Positions 26,641 through 35,896 of a stretch of 64,000 bases of DNA are shown piece by piece (the stretch's first letter is position 1; every line of letters begins with the position of its first letter). The position numbers and the translations under genes are program-made. Source of the DNA: UBA5287 sp041672395 (lineage in GTDB: Bacteria > Bacteroidota > Bacteroidia > Bacteroidales > Dysgonomonadaceae); assembly GCA_041672395.1 (NCBI GenBank), contig JBAYZS010000007.1, positions 14,406-78,405 on the forward strand. Reading direction: 5' to 3'. The notes under the pieces were generated by a model, which was not told the origin of the DNA, ran no database searches, and saw only the letters and a program-made list of their open reading frames with translations.

Positions 26641-29600
26641 TTATGCAAGATTGCTTAGTAGAAACTTCCTAATAGCTGAGGCATCAACATTTTTGCGTTT
26701 TGCATAATCAACCAGCTGTTCCTCTGATATCTCGCCAATGGCAAAATACTTGGAATCGGGATGAGCGAACAATAATCCGCTGACCGATGCATTGGGATAC
26801 ATCACTCCATTTTCGGTAAGAGATATTCCTATCTCATTGGAATTGAGAATTTCATGTAATGAAAAATTTACAGTCTGATCGGGTATTGATGGATAACCCA
26901 CTGCCGGACGAATACCACGATATTTTACCGCAAACATCTGATCAATTGTCAGATCCTCATCGGAAGCATAACCCCAATATTCCTGTCTAATCTTAGTATG
27001 CAACCATTCGGTAGCCGCTTCTGCAAGTCGGTCGAGTAATGATTTCAAGAGTAATGCCGAGTATTCATCACCATCCTCTTCGAATTTATGGAGCAGATCT
27101 TCCGATCCAACACCCGCCGTAACAGCAAAAGCTCCAATATAGTCCTTGATACCGGTTGATAATGGTGCAACAAAATCGCTTAGACATAAATATGCCTCTT
27201 TGTCGCTCTTCTTCTGTTGTCGTAACATCGGGAACGATTTTCCGTCAATGTAAATTGTATCGTTCTGACTATATGCAGGATACAAACCAAAAACAGCCAT
27301 AATATATTGAGCACGCTGATCCACCAACAATTGTAGTAGTTCACGTGCATTATCATATAAATCGGCCGCTTCTTTTGCACGCTCGCGTTCATCTTCACGG
27401 AAAGTAGCCATCCATTGTGCACGACAATGTTCGCAATTGTCGATTTTGGTGACAGTGTGAAATTTGGCCGACATGTCCCAACTATGGAAGAAGAATTTCC
27501 AATCTATATAAGGGATTATCTCTTCTACTTTAATATCATTAAGCACTTGACGTCCAAGCGATTTAGGTTCACTTGCTGTAAAATCAGACCAGTTTAATTG
27601 AAATCCATTGGTACGTGCTTCATTCAGGGGTACTAATATCGATTTCTTATCAGAATGAGCCTGTCTTAGAATCTCATACTCTTGTTCCACCTTTTCGACA
27701 TAATCCTGGCGAGCATTGACATTCAACAAATTAGCGACAGCTGCAGGACTTTGTGACGCATCCTTTACATACACAACCGGACCATTATTATATTTCGGGT
27801 CAATTTTAAGAGCCGTATGAAGCTTTGAAGTCGTTGCTCCACCGATGAGAAGCGGAATTTGAAAACCAGCTTTCTCCATTTCTTCAGCCATGATGGCCAT
27901 TTCCTCCAATGAAGGAGTTATCAATCCACTAAGTCCGACAATATCAGGCTGTTCATCTCGAATTGTTTGTAATATCTTTTCAGGAGAAACCATCACACCA
28001 AGATCAATGATCTCGTAGTTGTTACAAGATAAAACTATAGAGACAATGTTTTTTCCTATGTCATGAACATCTCCTTTAACGGTAGCCAACAGCACTTTTC
28101 CTGCTTTTTGAGAACCACCGGAAGACGATTTTTCCGCCTCTAAAACCGGTTGCAGCACAGCCACTGCCTTTTTCATTGTACGAGCAGCTTTCACAACCTG
28201 AGGTAGAAACATTTTACCAGAACCGAACAATTCCCCTACTCGATTCATCCCATCCATCAGGGGTTTATCAATAATATCGACCGCACGCGGATAGAAAGCC
28301 AAAGCCTCTGCAATATCCTCATCTATATAATCGCTGATGCCTTTCACTAAAGCATAACTAAGTCGCTCATTCAATGACAGTTTTCGCCACTCCTGAGCCT
28401 TCTCCTTTTCCAATTCGGGTGTCTGCTCATTCTTTACCTTTTCTGCATATTCCATCAAACGTTCGGCAGCATCGTCACGTCTATTTAGTATGACATCTTC
28501 AATAATTGTCTTAACATCCTCAGGGATATCTTCATAAATAACAGACTGAGAAGGATTTACAATCCCCATATCCATACCCGCATTGATGGCATGAAACAAG
28601 AAAATCGAATGCATAGTATCGCGAATGGCATCATTTCCCCTGAAAGAGAAAGAAAGATTACTTACCCCTCCGCTTATTTTAGCACCTGGACAATTCGTTT
28701 TTATCCATTTGATAGATTCAATATAATCGACAGCATAATTGCGATGTTCTTCCATACCCGTAGCAATTGCCAGGATATTAGGATCAAAGATAATATCTTG
28801 TGGATTGAAGCCGGTATTAACCAGCAATTTGTATGCACGTCCACAAATCTCGATACGCCGTTCCAAGCTTGCCGCTTGTCCCTGCTCATCAAAAGCCATC
28901 ACGATTACCGCAGCGCCATAATCCTGCACCAATTTTGCATGTTCAAGAAACTCCTTTTCCCCATTCTTCAGTGAAATAGAGTTCACAATAGATTTGCCTT
29001 GCACGCACTTGAGTCCCGCTTCAAGCACTTCCCATTTCGATGAATCAATCATTATTGGAACTCGCGCCACATCAGGATCAGAAGCAAGCATATTCAGGAA
29101 ATTAGTCATTTCCTCTTTGCCCTCCAGCAGTCCGTCGTCCATATTTATATCGAGCACTTGTGCCCCATCCTCAACTTGCTTACGCGCTATCAGAAGTGCC
29201 TCTTCATAGTTCTTCTCCTTTATCAATCGCAAGAACTTACGTGAACCGGCAACATTGCAACGTTCGCCAATATTCACAAAGTTGATTTCGGGTGTAACAG
29301 TCAGTTCCTCAAGACCTGATAAATGTAGATAATTGGATTGTGCCGCTGGTTTGTGTGGCGTTTTGCCAATCACCAACTGGTTATATCTTGCAATATGTTC
29401 AGGTGTTGTACCGCAACACCCACCAATAATATTAACTAAACCCTCATTTATATATTCCGCAATATCAACCGCCATTCTGTCGGGAGTCTCGTCATACTCA
29501 CCTAATTGGTTGGGCAATCCCGCATTAGGATAAGCACTTACATAAAAGGGAGACAACCGTCCCAGTTCTTTTACGTAAGGCTTCATATCTTTTGCCCCGA

Positions 29601-30330
29601 AAGAGCAGTTCAAGCCGATTGCCAACGGTTTAGCATGATTTACAGAAGCTAAAAAAGCATCCAAAGTCTGACCAGAAAGAGTGCGTCCCGCATTATCCGT
29701 AATAGTTACCGACAAAACGATTGGAGTATTGATTCCGGTTACCTTGGCAACCTCTTCAGCAGCAAAGATTGCAGCTTTAACATTCAGTGTATCAAAGATC
29801 GTTTCCATTAACAACAAATCCACACCCCCTTTTACAAGAGCCGTAATCTGTTCAACATATCCAGTTTTAAAATCATCAAAAGTCGCAGCACGGAACATAG
29901 GATTCTCAACATCAGGACTCATTGAAGCAGTCCTATTTGTAGGTCCGATAGAACCAGCCACGAAGCGTGGTTTCTCCGGAGTACGTACTGTAAACTCATC
30001 CGCCAGAGCCCGTGCCAGTTTTACCGAAGCAAGGTTCATTTCCACAACATGATCACTCAAATGATAATCCTGCATGGATATAGCATTAGTATTAAACGTG
30101 TTAGTCTCAATGATGTCTGCCCCCGCCTCAAGATATTGTCTATGAATAGAACTGATGATATCCGGGCGAGAAATGGAGAGTAAATCATTACACCCTTTAA
30201 GTTGAGTATCAGCATCTTTGAATCGTTCACCACGAAAATCAGATTCCGTCAACTTATGACGCTGAATCATTGTTCCCATAGCTCCATCGAGAATGAGAAT
30301 GCGCGATTTTAATACCTCATCTATATTCAT
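26641..30330 (-). CDS. metH: Cobalamin-dependent methionine synthase
   Basis: Transfers a methyl group from 5-methyltetrahydrofolate to homocysteine via cobalamin. The 1229-residue protein has all four modules: the homocysteine domain (about 1-320) with zinc ligands C242, C305 and C306, the pterin domain (about 340-610), the cobalamin domain with lower-ligand H756 in GDVHDIGKN, and the C-terminal reactivation domain (about 890-1229) with RPAVGYPS. The length is normal. Its ATG overlaps the stop of the preceding transporter-like gene by one base (TAATG). No cobalamin riboswitch is seen in front of it, as the gene lies inside an operon. Confidence 0.97.
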   Translation of the reverse strand: MNIDEVLKSRILILDGAMGTMIQRHKLTESDFRGERFKDADTQLKGCNDLLSISRPDIISSIHRQYLEAGADIIETNTFNTNAISMQDYHLSDHVVEMNLASVKLARALADEFTVRTPEKPRFVAGSIGPTNRTASMSPDVENPMFRAATFDDFKTGYVEQITALVKGGVDLLLMETIFDTLNVKAAIFAAEEVAKVTGINTPIVLSVTITDNAGRTLSGQTLDAFLASVNHAKPLAIGLNCSFGAKDMKPYVKELGRLSPFYVSAYPNAGLPNQLGEYDETPDRMAVDIAEYINEGLVNIIGGCCGTTPEHIARYNQLVIGKTPHKPAAQSNYLHLSGLEELTVTPEINFVNIGERCNVAGSRKFLRLIKEKNYEEALLIARKQVEDGAQVLDINMDDGLLEGKEEMTNFLNMLASDPDVARVPIMIDSSKWEVLEAGLKCVQGKSIVNSISLKNGEKEFLEHAKLVQDYGAAVIVMAFDEQGQAASLERRIEICGRAYKLLVNTGFNPQDIIFDPNILAIATGMEEHRNYAVDYIESIKWIKTNCPGAKISGGVSNLSFSFRGNDAIRDTMHSIFLFHAINAGMDMGIVNPSQSVIYEDIPEDVKTIIEDVILNRRDDAAERLMEYAEKVKNEQTPELEKEKAQEWRKLSLNERLSYALVKGISDYIDEDIAEALAFYPRAVDIIDKPLMDGMNRVGELFGSGKMFLPQVVKAARTMKKAVAVLQPVLEAEKSSSGGSQKAGKVLLATVKGDVHDIGKNIVSIVLSCNNYEIIDLGVMVSPEKILQTIRDEQPDIVGLSGLITPSLEEMAIMAEEMEKAGFQIPLLIGGATTSKLHTALKIDPKYNNGPVVYVKDASQSPAAVANLLNVNARQDYVEKVEQEYEILRQAHSDKKSILVPLNEARTNGFQLNWSDFTASEPKSLGRQVLNDIKVEEIIPYIDWKFFFHSWDMSAKFHTVTKIDNCEHCRAQWMATFREDERERAKEAADLYDNARELLQLLVDQRAQYIMAVFGLYPAYSQNDTIYIDGKSFPMLRQQKKSDKEAYLCLSDFVAPLSTGIKDYIGAFAVTAGVGSEDLLHKFEEDGDEYSALLLKSLLDRLAEAATEWLHTKIRQEYWGYASDEDLTIDQMFAVKYRGIRPAVGYPSIPDQTVNFSLHEILNSNEIGISLTENGVMYPNASVSGLLFAHPDSKYFAIGEISEEQLVDYAKRKNVDASAIRKFLLSNLA

Positions 30331-31292
30331 TATTTCCTTACTTTTTCGGTTTGAAGACTTACAACAGGAGTGATACTTCTCCCCCTTAATTTGAGGTAAC
30401 TCCTTCTAATCCAAACAACTGCCCATGATCCCACCAAGCGTGTACCTAATATCCACCAAATTGAAACCCCAAGGGCTACAAACAAGAGATTATCCTCAAT
30501 CACTGAATGCGAAACTGCCAAATGGTAGTTTAACAAATCCGCTTCAGGTTTAGACACTTTCCCTTCCTGCATTTGATCAGCCATTAACGCTCCTCCGTAG
30601 GCTAAACCCACAATATAACCAATTAACCACAGAAATCCGGTGCTAATTGGCAGTCCGAAGAACTTGAGTAAAGGTTCAATCCATTTTGAGAGTTTATTGA
30701 TAAGATCGTATCTCTCAAGCACATTGTATAATATATTTAACGTAGTGACGATGAATATTATCAACAACGCTATGTTTAACGAGCTCTTGAGCCAGGCCAC
30801 AAGCACTCCACCTATAGATGTAGCTGCAACAGCATCTGTACGGGTAAACAGCGGCATCCCCATATCTTGAGGCAATATCATATTCAAGACCACTCCCACA
30901 AGCAGACTGGTAAATAATCGCAATGCAAATACAGCCCAGAACGAAGTTCCTGTTTTTGCCTGAACAGCACACTCAACAGGCAGATTATGTGTGATCTGGC
31001 ACATCAAAGCCAAAATAGTTAATTCGCGCAGCGTTATTTCCATTGAAGTAATAATGGCAATTGGCGCATATAGAGGGAGGAATATACTGGTAATGAACAC
31101 AATAGCAGTACTTCCCGGTAATCCCAAATAACCAAACACGGGGTCTAGATAACCAGCTATAAAACTAAGCACACCAAAATAATCCAGTAAGCGCACAGCT
31201 AAGGATATTGGTAGAATAATCTTCAGCAGCCAGATTGCGGTATGTCCCGACTTTTTGAGACTGGGATTAATAACCTCTTTAAAAAAATTCAT
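30330..31292 (-). CDS. Nucleoside-recognition (Gate) domain membrane protein
   Basis: A 320-residue inner-membrane protein with about eight transmembrane segments and two Gate (nucleoside recognition) domains, related to SpmA/SpmB and to FeoB-type gates. Recognisable parts are GYLGLPGSTAIVFITSIFLP and the second half with GFLWLIGYIVGLAYGGALM. The substrate is unknown. It lies between smpB (11-base gap) and metH (one-base overlap), so it is translated together with metH; a link to cobalamin or one-carbon metabolism is possible but unproven. Confidence 0.85.
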   Translation of the reverse strand: MNFFKEVINPSLKKSGHTAIWLLKIILPISLAVRLLDYFGVLSFIAGYLDPVFGYLGLPGSTAIVFITSIFLPLYAPIAIITSMEITLRELTILALMCQITHNLPVECAVQAKTGTSFWAVFALRLFTSLLVGVVLNMILPQDMGMPLFTRTDAVAATSIGGVLVAWLKSSLNIALLIIFIVTTLNILYNVLERYDLINKLSKWIEPLLKFFGLPISTGFLWLIGYIVGLAYGGALMADQMQEGKVSKPEADLLNYHLAVSHSVIEDNLLFVALGVSIWWILGTRLVGSWAVVWIRRSYLKLRGRSITPVVSLQTEKVRK

Positions 31293-31303
31293 TGAAATTG
31301 CAA

Positions 31304-31765
31304 TTACTTTTTAAACATTCTCGCCATGTCTCGCTTGTCCTCTTTCTCTTTGAGTGCGTGGCGTTTATCGTATTGTTTTTTACCTTTAGCCACAGCAATA
31401 TTGAGTTTTGCCAACCCTTTATCGCTGATGAAAAGGCGTGTGGGAATAATTGTAAAACCCGTTTCTTTAGTAAGGCGCATTATTTTGCGCAATTCAGTTT
31501 TGTTTAGCAATAGCTTGCGGTCGCGGCGAGCAATGTGATTATTGTAGGTACCGTAAAAATATTCAGAAATATTCATGTTTCGCACCCACAAACCGTTAGG
31601 TTCAAAAAAGCAATAACTATCCGCCAAGCTCGCTTTGCCCAGACGAACAGATTTAATCTCTGTTCCCGTAAGCACAAGACCAGCTGTAAACGTTTCAACC
31701 AGTTCGTAATCGAAAGTTGCACGTTTATTCTTAATCTGTATATTGGGCTGTTTTACTTTCTCCAC
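31304..31765 (-). CDS. smpB: SsrA-binding protein
   Basis: Binds tmRNA and delivers it to stalled ribosomes for trans-translation. The conserved OB-fold core has NKRATFDYEL, GLVLTGTEIKSVR, SLADSYCFFE and HIARRDRKLLLNK, and the C-terminal tail has GKKQYDKRHALKEKEDKRD, which mimics a codon-anticodon helix in the ribosome. The start is uncertain. The GTG at 31765 (first residues MEKVKQPN after initiation) is preferred because the longer frame begins with a TTG at 31786 that belongs to a promoter -7 element (TAACTTTG, 31791-31784). With the GTG the product has 153 residues, a usual length. It heads the operon smpB-Gate protein-metH. Confidence 0.9.
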   Translation of the reverse strand: MEKVKQPNIQIKNKRATFDYELVETFTAGLVLTGTEIKSVRLGKASLADSYCFFEPNGLWVRNMNISEYFYGTYNNHIARRDRKLLLNKTELRKIMRLTKETGFTIIPTRLFISDKGLAKLNIAVAKGKKQYDKRHALKEKEDKRDMARMFKK

Positions 31766-31783
31766 ATTTATTATTTTGGGTTG

Positions 31784-31791
31784 CAAAGTTA
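31784..31791 (-). promoter_or_regulatory. -7 promoter element of the smpB-metH operon
   Basis: On the minus strand TAACTTTG matches the TAnnTTTG consensus. It decides the smpB start, since a TTG start would be upstream of the transcription start. Confidence 0.45.
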
Positions 31792-31905
31792 ATCAATTCT
31801 TATCTAATTAAGGTCTTTACCGACAAATTTAAGATGCTTTCAGCTTTAGGTCATGCATTTAACGAAAATAATCGTACTTTTGTGTATCGTTTTAATATTG
31901 ACTGA

Positions 31906-32628
31906 ATGAAGAAACATGTGCCAAATGCTATTACAATGATGAACCTTTTCTCGGGGTGCATCGCTGTTATCATGGCTTTTGAAGGTAAATTTCAGTGGGT
32001 GGTTTTTTGGGTGATCATGGCTGCTGTATTCGACTTTTTCGATGGATTTGTCGCGCGACTGCTGCATGTATCTTCCCGATTAGGAGTTGAATTGGATTCA
32101 TTGGCCGATGTTATTAGTTTTGGAGTAGCACCGGCAACGGTTGTGTTCACGCTGCTTCGAAGCTTCACTGCTTATCCCGATTTCCTGACACCCATAGCCG
32201 ATTATATTCCCTATCTCGCATATCTTATTGCGATATTTTCAGCAATGCGACTAGGTAAATTCAATATAGATGAACGTCAAACGACCTCTTTCATAGGACT
32301 TCCCACCCCCGCCAATGCTCTGTTCTGGATATCTTATTGTTTTGGTATGCAACAGATTGCGCCCATTAATGCCAGTTTCCTGTATTTAACATTATTATGC
32401 ATCCTGATATTCTCATATCTTTTGGTGTCCGAAATCCCCATGTTTTCGCTTAAGATCAAGGACAAATCGTTGAAAGGCAATGTAAAACAGCTATTTATAA
32501 CGTTTTTGATAATCTGCTTTGTTGCTTGGCAAGGCATCGGAGGTATCGCTTGGGGAATAGTTGCATACATTATCATTTCAATTTTTTCATCGCTGTTTGA
32601 AAAACAAACCGTTAAATATTCGAAATAG
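31906..32628 (+). CDS. pssA: CDP-diacylglycerol-serine O-phosphatidyltransferase
   Basis: Integral membrane CDP-alcohol phosphotransferase that makes phosphatidylserine, the precursor of phosphatidylethanolamine. The signature D-x2-D-G-x2-A-R-x8-G-x3-D-x3-D is present as FDFFDGFVARLL followed by GVELDSLADV. The protein is 240 residues with about seven hydrophobic segments and begins MKKHVPNAITMMNLFSGC. A -7 element TACTTTTG lies at 31875-31882. The DUF4834 gene follows after 60 bases. Confidence 0.95.
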   Translation: MKKHVPNAITMMNLFSGCIAVIMAFEGKFQWVVFWVIMAAVFDFFDGFVARLLHVSSRLGVELDSLADVISFGVAPATVVFTLLRSFTAYPDFLTPIADYIPYLAYLIAIFSAMRLGKFNIDERQTTSFIGLPTPANALFWISYCFGMQQIAPINASFLYLTLLCILIFSYLLVSEIPMFSLKIKDKSLKGNVKQLFITFLIICFVAWQGIGGIAWGIVAYIIISIFSSLFEKQTVKYSK

Positions 32629-32688
32629 TCAATTGAACTTTCAATATTTCATTTTATCTTTATACTTCAAAACTATTGTATACATTTT

Positions 32689-32943
32689 ATGTTTAAATTT
32701 CTTTTCTTTCTATTCTTAATTATGATGTTCCTCCTGTTATTGGGGAGACCATTTCGTCGTCGTCCATCAAGTTCAAACAGGCCTGATGATCAACAATCAC
32801 AACGAAACTATCAACAACAGCGGGATGATACAAGCGGCATTGAAACACAGGAAGACCGCATTATTTCTTATCATAAGAAAAGTTTCGAGAAAAGCGAAGC
32901 TGAAGATGTCGATTTTAAGGAAATCAAACAAGAAAACGATTAG
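32689..32943 (+). CDS. DUF4834 family small membrane protein
   Basis: An 84-residue protein with one N-terminal transmembrane helix (about 2-19), an arginine-rich juxtamembrane stretch (GRPFRRRP), a Gln-rich low-complexity linker and a charged C-terminus (SEAEDVDFKEIKQEND). The VDFKEIK ending fits the Bacteroidetes family DUF4834, of unknown function, which is often found beside pssA. It lies 60 bases downstream of pssA on the same strand and may be cotranscribed. Confidence 0.8.
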   Translation: MFKFLFFLFLIMMFLLLLGRPFRRRPSSSNRPDDQQSQRNYQQQRDDTSGIETQEDRIISYHKKSFEKSEAEDVDFKEIKQEND

Positions 32944-33017
32944 TAACTGCTGCGCTTAATTGCTCCATCAAACCTGGTTTATTTTTCATTTTTATACAAG
33001 ACTTTGATTAGTCCTGA

Positions 33018-33105
33018 GCGAGAAAATCATGGGGAAATTGTAAGAATATTGCAATAAAATTGTGGGAAAATGGTCAAAAGAAAGTAGGATCTTTATGGCA
33101 ATAAT
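33018..33105. repeat. Second degenerate 11-bp periodic array, in a 336-base gene-free gap
   Basis: The gap 32944-33279 contains no credible gene. From 33018 to 33105 the sequence can be written as eight 11-base units with a shared pattern, for instance GCGAGAAAATC, ATGGGGAAATT, GTAAGAATATT and GTGGGAAAATG. The last is nearly the same as a unit in the 13.8-kb array (GTGGAAAAATG). A promoter for the following operon lies further right. Confidence 0.55.
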
Positions 33106-33206
33106 CGTCAATCGGATTCAGAAAATATTATTAGTTAATCTTTTACCATATCATATCATAAAAACAATATTACAGATTTAAATTTTATAAATAGCAATAC
33201 TTTGAC

Positions 33207-33214
33207 TAAATTTG
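33207..33214 (+). promoter_or_regulatory. -7 promoter element of the candidate sulfonolipid operon
   Basis: TAAATTTG matches TAnnTTTG, 65 bases before the first ATG. The -33 region is T-rich (TTTTA at 33183) but lacks a clear TTTG. Confidence 0.45.
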
Positions 33215-33279
33215 TGGCTGGAAAAGTCGGAAACTTTTTCCAAGAAAGTCATTATTAACAAATTACAAATAAGTGTATT

Positions 33280-34542
33280 ATGGTAGATATTTTTGATAGG
33301 CTTACAAACGCCAAGGGACCACTTGAACAATATCAGAGTAAATTAGAAGGATATTTAATGTTTCCAGAGCTAGAAGGTGAAATTGGACCAAGAATGATGT
33401 TTCGCGGTAAAGAAGTGATCACCTGGAGTTTAAACAATTATCTAGGTTTAGCCAATCATCCCGATGTACGTAAAGCAGATACAGAAGCTACAAAAAAATG
33501 GGGACTTGCGGCACCAATGGGAGCACGCATGATGTCTGGCCAAACAAAATATCATAAAGAGCTAGAAGACAGACTAGCTAAATTTGAAAAGAAAGAAGCA
33601 GCCTATCTGCTTAACTATGGCTATCAGGGCATGGTTTCTATTCTAGATTCTCTGTGCTCAAGAAATGATGTTATCGTTTACGATTCTGAAAGTCATGCTT
33701 GCATTATGGACGGAATCTTTTTACATAAGGCAAAAGGCGGAAAAAGCTATGTTTATCCGCATAACGATATGGAACGCTGCGAAAAAATGCTTCGTTTTGC
33801 GACCAAGCAAGCTGAAGAAAATAACGGTGGAATATTAGTCGTTACCGAAGGTGTTTTTGGCATGTCGGGCGGACTGGGTAACTTACCCGGGATTGTCAAG
33901 TTGAAAGAAAAATTCAATTTCCGCTTACTTATTGATGATGCACACGGTTTTGGTACAATGGGTGCAACAGGTGCCGGCACAAGCGAACACTTTGGAGTGA
34001 TGGACGATGTAGACATTTATTTCTCAACTTTCGCAAAATCCATGGCAGGTATTGGCGCTTTTGTAGCTACCAAAAAAGTAATTATTGATTCTCTGAAATC
34101 AAATATGCGTTCTCAGATTTACGCAAAATCGCTTCCACTGCCAATGGTTGAAGGAGCTATTAAAAGATTAGATATGCTCCAGAATGAACCTGAGCATAAA
34201 GCAAATCTTTGGAAAGTTGTGCATAAATTGCAAGACGAGCTGCGTAAAAACGGCTTCAATATTGGAAATACAGAATCTCCAGTAACACCAGTTTACCTGA
34301 GTGGATCAGTAATTGAAGGTACCAACATTGTATTCGATTTACGCGAGACATACAATGTTTTCTGTTCATTGGTTGTTTATCCTGTTGTTCCAAAGGATGT
34401 GTTGATGCTTCGACTTATTCCTACGGCTGCTCATACACAAAAAGAGGTGGATGAAACAATTGAAGTATTTAAGAAAGTTAAAGTTAATTTGGAGGCTGGT
34501 AAGTACAAAGCCACCGAAATGAAAACTATGAGGATAGATTAA
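33280..34542 (+). CDS. AONS-family PLP-dependent acyltransferase, candidate cysteate fatty acyltransferase
   Basis: PLP enzyme of the alpha-oxoamine synthase family, which decarboxylates an amino acid while joining it to an acyl thioester. In the 420-residue protein the landmarks are H139 (ESHACIMDG), D220 and H222 (IDDAHGFG) and the Schiff-base K253 (FSTFAKSMAG). The sequence differs from the usual Bacteroides serine palmitoyltransferase and from glycine acetyltransferase, having the N-terminus MVDIFDRLTNAKGPL and a PMGARMMSGQT motif. It resembles the roughly 420-residue type described for sulfonolipid synthesis in Flavobacteriia and Alistipes (CapB/SulA). Together with the next two genes this suggests condensation of cysteate with a fatty acyl group. 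Serine palmitoyltransferase remains the main alternative. Confidence 0.75.
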   Translation: MVDIFDRLTNAKGPLEQYQSKLEGYLMFPELEGEIGPRMMFRGKEVITWSLNNYLGLANHPDVRKADTEATKKWGLAAPMGARMMSGQTKYHKELEDRLAKFEKKEAAYLLNYGYQGMVSILDSLCSRNDVIVYDSESHACIMDGIFLHKAKGGKSYVYPHNDMERCEKMLRFATKQAEENNGGILVVTEGVFGMSGGLGNLPGIVKLKEKFNFRLLIDDAHGFGTMGATGAGTSEHFGVMDDVDIYFSTFAKSMAGIGAFVATKKVIIDSLKSNMRSQIYAKSLPLPMVEGAIKRLDMLQNEPEHKANLWKVVHKLQDELRKNGFNIGNTESPVTPVYLSGSVIEGTNIVFDLRETYNVFCSLVVYPVVPKDVLMLRLIPTAAHTQKEVDETIEVFKKVKVNLEAGKYKATEMKTMRID

Positions 34543-34545
34543 GAG

Positions 34546-35889
34546 ATGAAGAATACAATTCGTAAAAGGACCATAATGAGAAGAAAAAAATACCACTTAA
34601 AGTGCGTCAATTGCGGAAATGTAACACCTACATTTGGTAAGTGGTTGAGACAAAATCAGAAATGCTCTAAATGTGGAAGTTCCTATTCTGAAATTTGGTA
34701 TGGTTCGGACTATCGAAAATTGGAAAAGATTTTCAAAGGTCCAGCAACAAGTTTTTGGATGTACTTCGATTTCCTTCCGCTTTATATGAGAAGGAATATT
34801 GTGTCTTTTTATGAAGGAGCTTCACCTGTGGAAAGATGGTCGTTCCTTGAGGATTATGCAAAAAATAAATACAACCTGGACATCGAAGTGTTCGCTTATC
34901 GGAACGATCTGAACGGCGGCACAGGCACTTTCAAAGATGTGGCTGCTTCTTTGGCGGCCAGCATCTTCAAAGAAAAAAGGGTTAAACAATATTGCATTGC
35001 TTCGACAGGTAACACGGCCACAGCTTACGCAAAATATTTATCAAAAGCTGGCGTAAACTGCTCAGTTTTCATGCCAGAAGATAGCCTCATCACTTCACAA
35101 GCGTTTATAAATTCTTATGGACAGCGAGTATTCAAAGTCATGGGTGATTATGCAAAAGCTAAAACCGTTGCCAATGACTATGCGAAAGAACAACATGTCC
35201 TGATTTCCAGCGGCAACACAGATCCAATTCGTATTGAAGCCAAGAAAACCATGGTTTTTGAATGGCTCCGACAAATAGGTAAATTGCCAGATGTTTATAT
35301 TCAAGCCGTTAGCGGTGGCACAGGTCCGTTAGCTATCGACAAGGGGATCAGGGAATTGAGCGAAGTTCGTCCCGATTTGCATCTCCCTCGTTTCATTTTA
35401 GTTCAATCCGATGGTTGTGATCCAATGGTTCAGGCGTGGGAAAAAGCAGAAGCCACCGGATTTCCTGATGGCTGGGAAAAAGATTATCCTGTTCTGGACG
35501 ATCCTCAGACAATGGTGCCTACACTTGCTACCGGCAACCCTACTTCGTATCCTATTGTTGCGAAACTTGTTAAAAGGTCGAACGGTTCATTTGTACGAAT
35601 GAGCGAAAAGAAACTGGTGTCAGTTGGAAAACTAATTGCTTATGAGCAAAAAGTGATTCCAGGACCAGCGTCGGCTGTTTGTGTAGCAGGTTTCTTTCAT
35701 GCTTTGAAAGAAGGAAAAATTAAGAACGGTGAAAGTGTGATGGTGAATATAGGTGAGGGTGCTACTCGTGCACCTCGGTTTGTAGAACAAATGATTTATA
35801 CAACTCTGGAAGTGAGCAGTGCAAAAGATTGCGAGCCTCACAATATTTCAGATTTCAGGGAACAGTTGTGGAACGACCTGATTAACTGA
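34546..35889 (+). CDS. Threonine-synthase-fold PLP enzyme with N-terminal zinc ribbon, candidate cysteate synthase
   Basis: A 447-residue fold-type II PLP enzyme. An N-terminal zinc ribbon has C20/C23 and C40/C43, followed by a PLP-binding core with K130 in GGTGTFKDVAA and the phosphate-binding ASTGNTATAYAKY. Archaeal cysteate synthase, which makes cysteate from phosphoserine and sulfite, evolved from threonine synthase and has the same layout. The gene sits 3 bases after the acyltransferase and 7 before an SDR reductase, a context unlike that of threonine biosynthesis. The first ATG at 34546 is used; an internal ATG at 34576 is an alternative start. Threonine synthase is the fallback call. 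Confidence 0.72.
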   Translation: MKNTIRKRTIMRRKKYHLKCVNCGNVTPTFGKWLRQNQKCSKCGSSYSEIWYGSDYRKLEKIFKGPATSFWMYFDFLPLYMRRNIVSFYEGASPVERWSFLEDYAKNKYNLDIEVFAYRNDLNGGTGTFKDVAASLAASIFKEKRVKQYCIASTGNTATAYAKYLSKAGVNCSVFMPEDSLITSQAFINSYGQRVFKVMGDYAKAKTVANDYAKEQHVLISSGNTDPIRIEAKKTMVFEWLRQIGKLPDVYIQAVSGGTGPLAIDKGIRELSEVRPDLHLPRFILVQSDGCDPMVQAWEKAEATGFPDGWEKDYPVLDDPQTMVPTLATGNPTSYPIVAKLVKRSNGSFVRMSEKKLVSVGKLIAYEQKVIPGPASAVCVAGFFHALKEGKIKNGESVMVNIGEGATRAPRFVEQMIYTTLEVSSAKDCEPHNISDFREQLWNDLIN

Positions 35890-35896
35890 GCATAAA

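Noticed and set aside
30331..30420. Cobalamin riboswitch before metH
   Set aside because: The sequence is coding for the upstream Gate protein and no B12-box-like element was recognised.
33280..34542. 8-amino-7-oxononanoate synthase (BioF) or glycine C-acetyltransferase
   Set aside because: The fold is shared, but there are no biotin or threonine-dehydrogenase genes nearby and the N-terminal and PMGARMMSG regions differ; kept only as a fallback.
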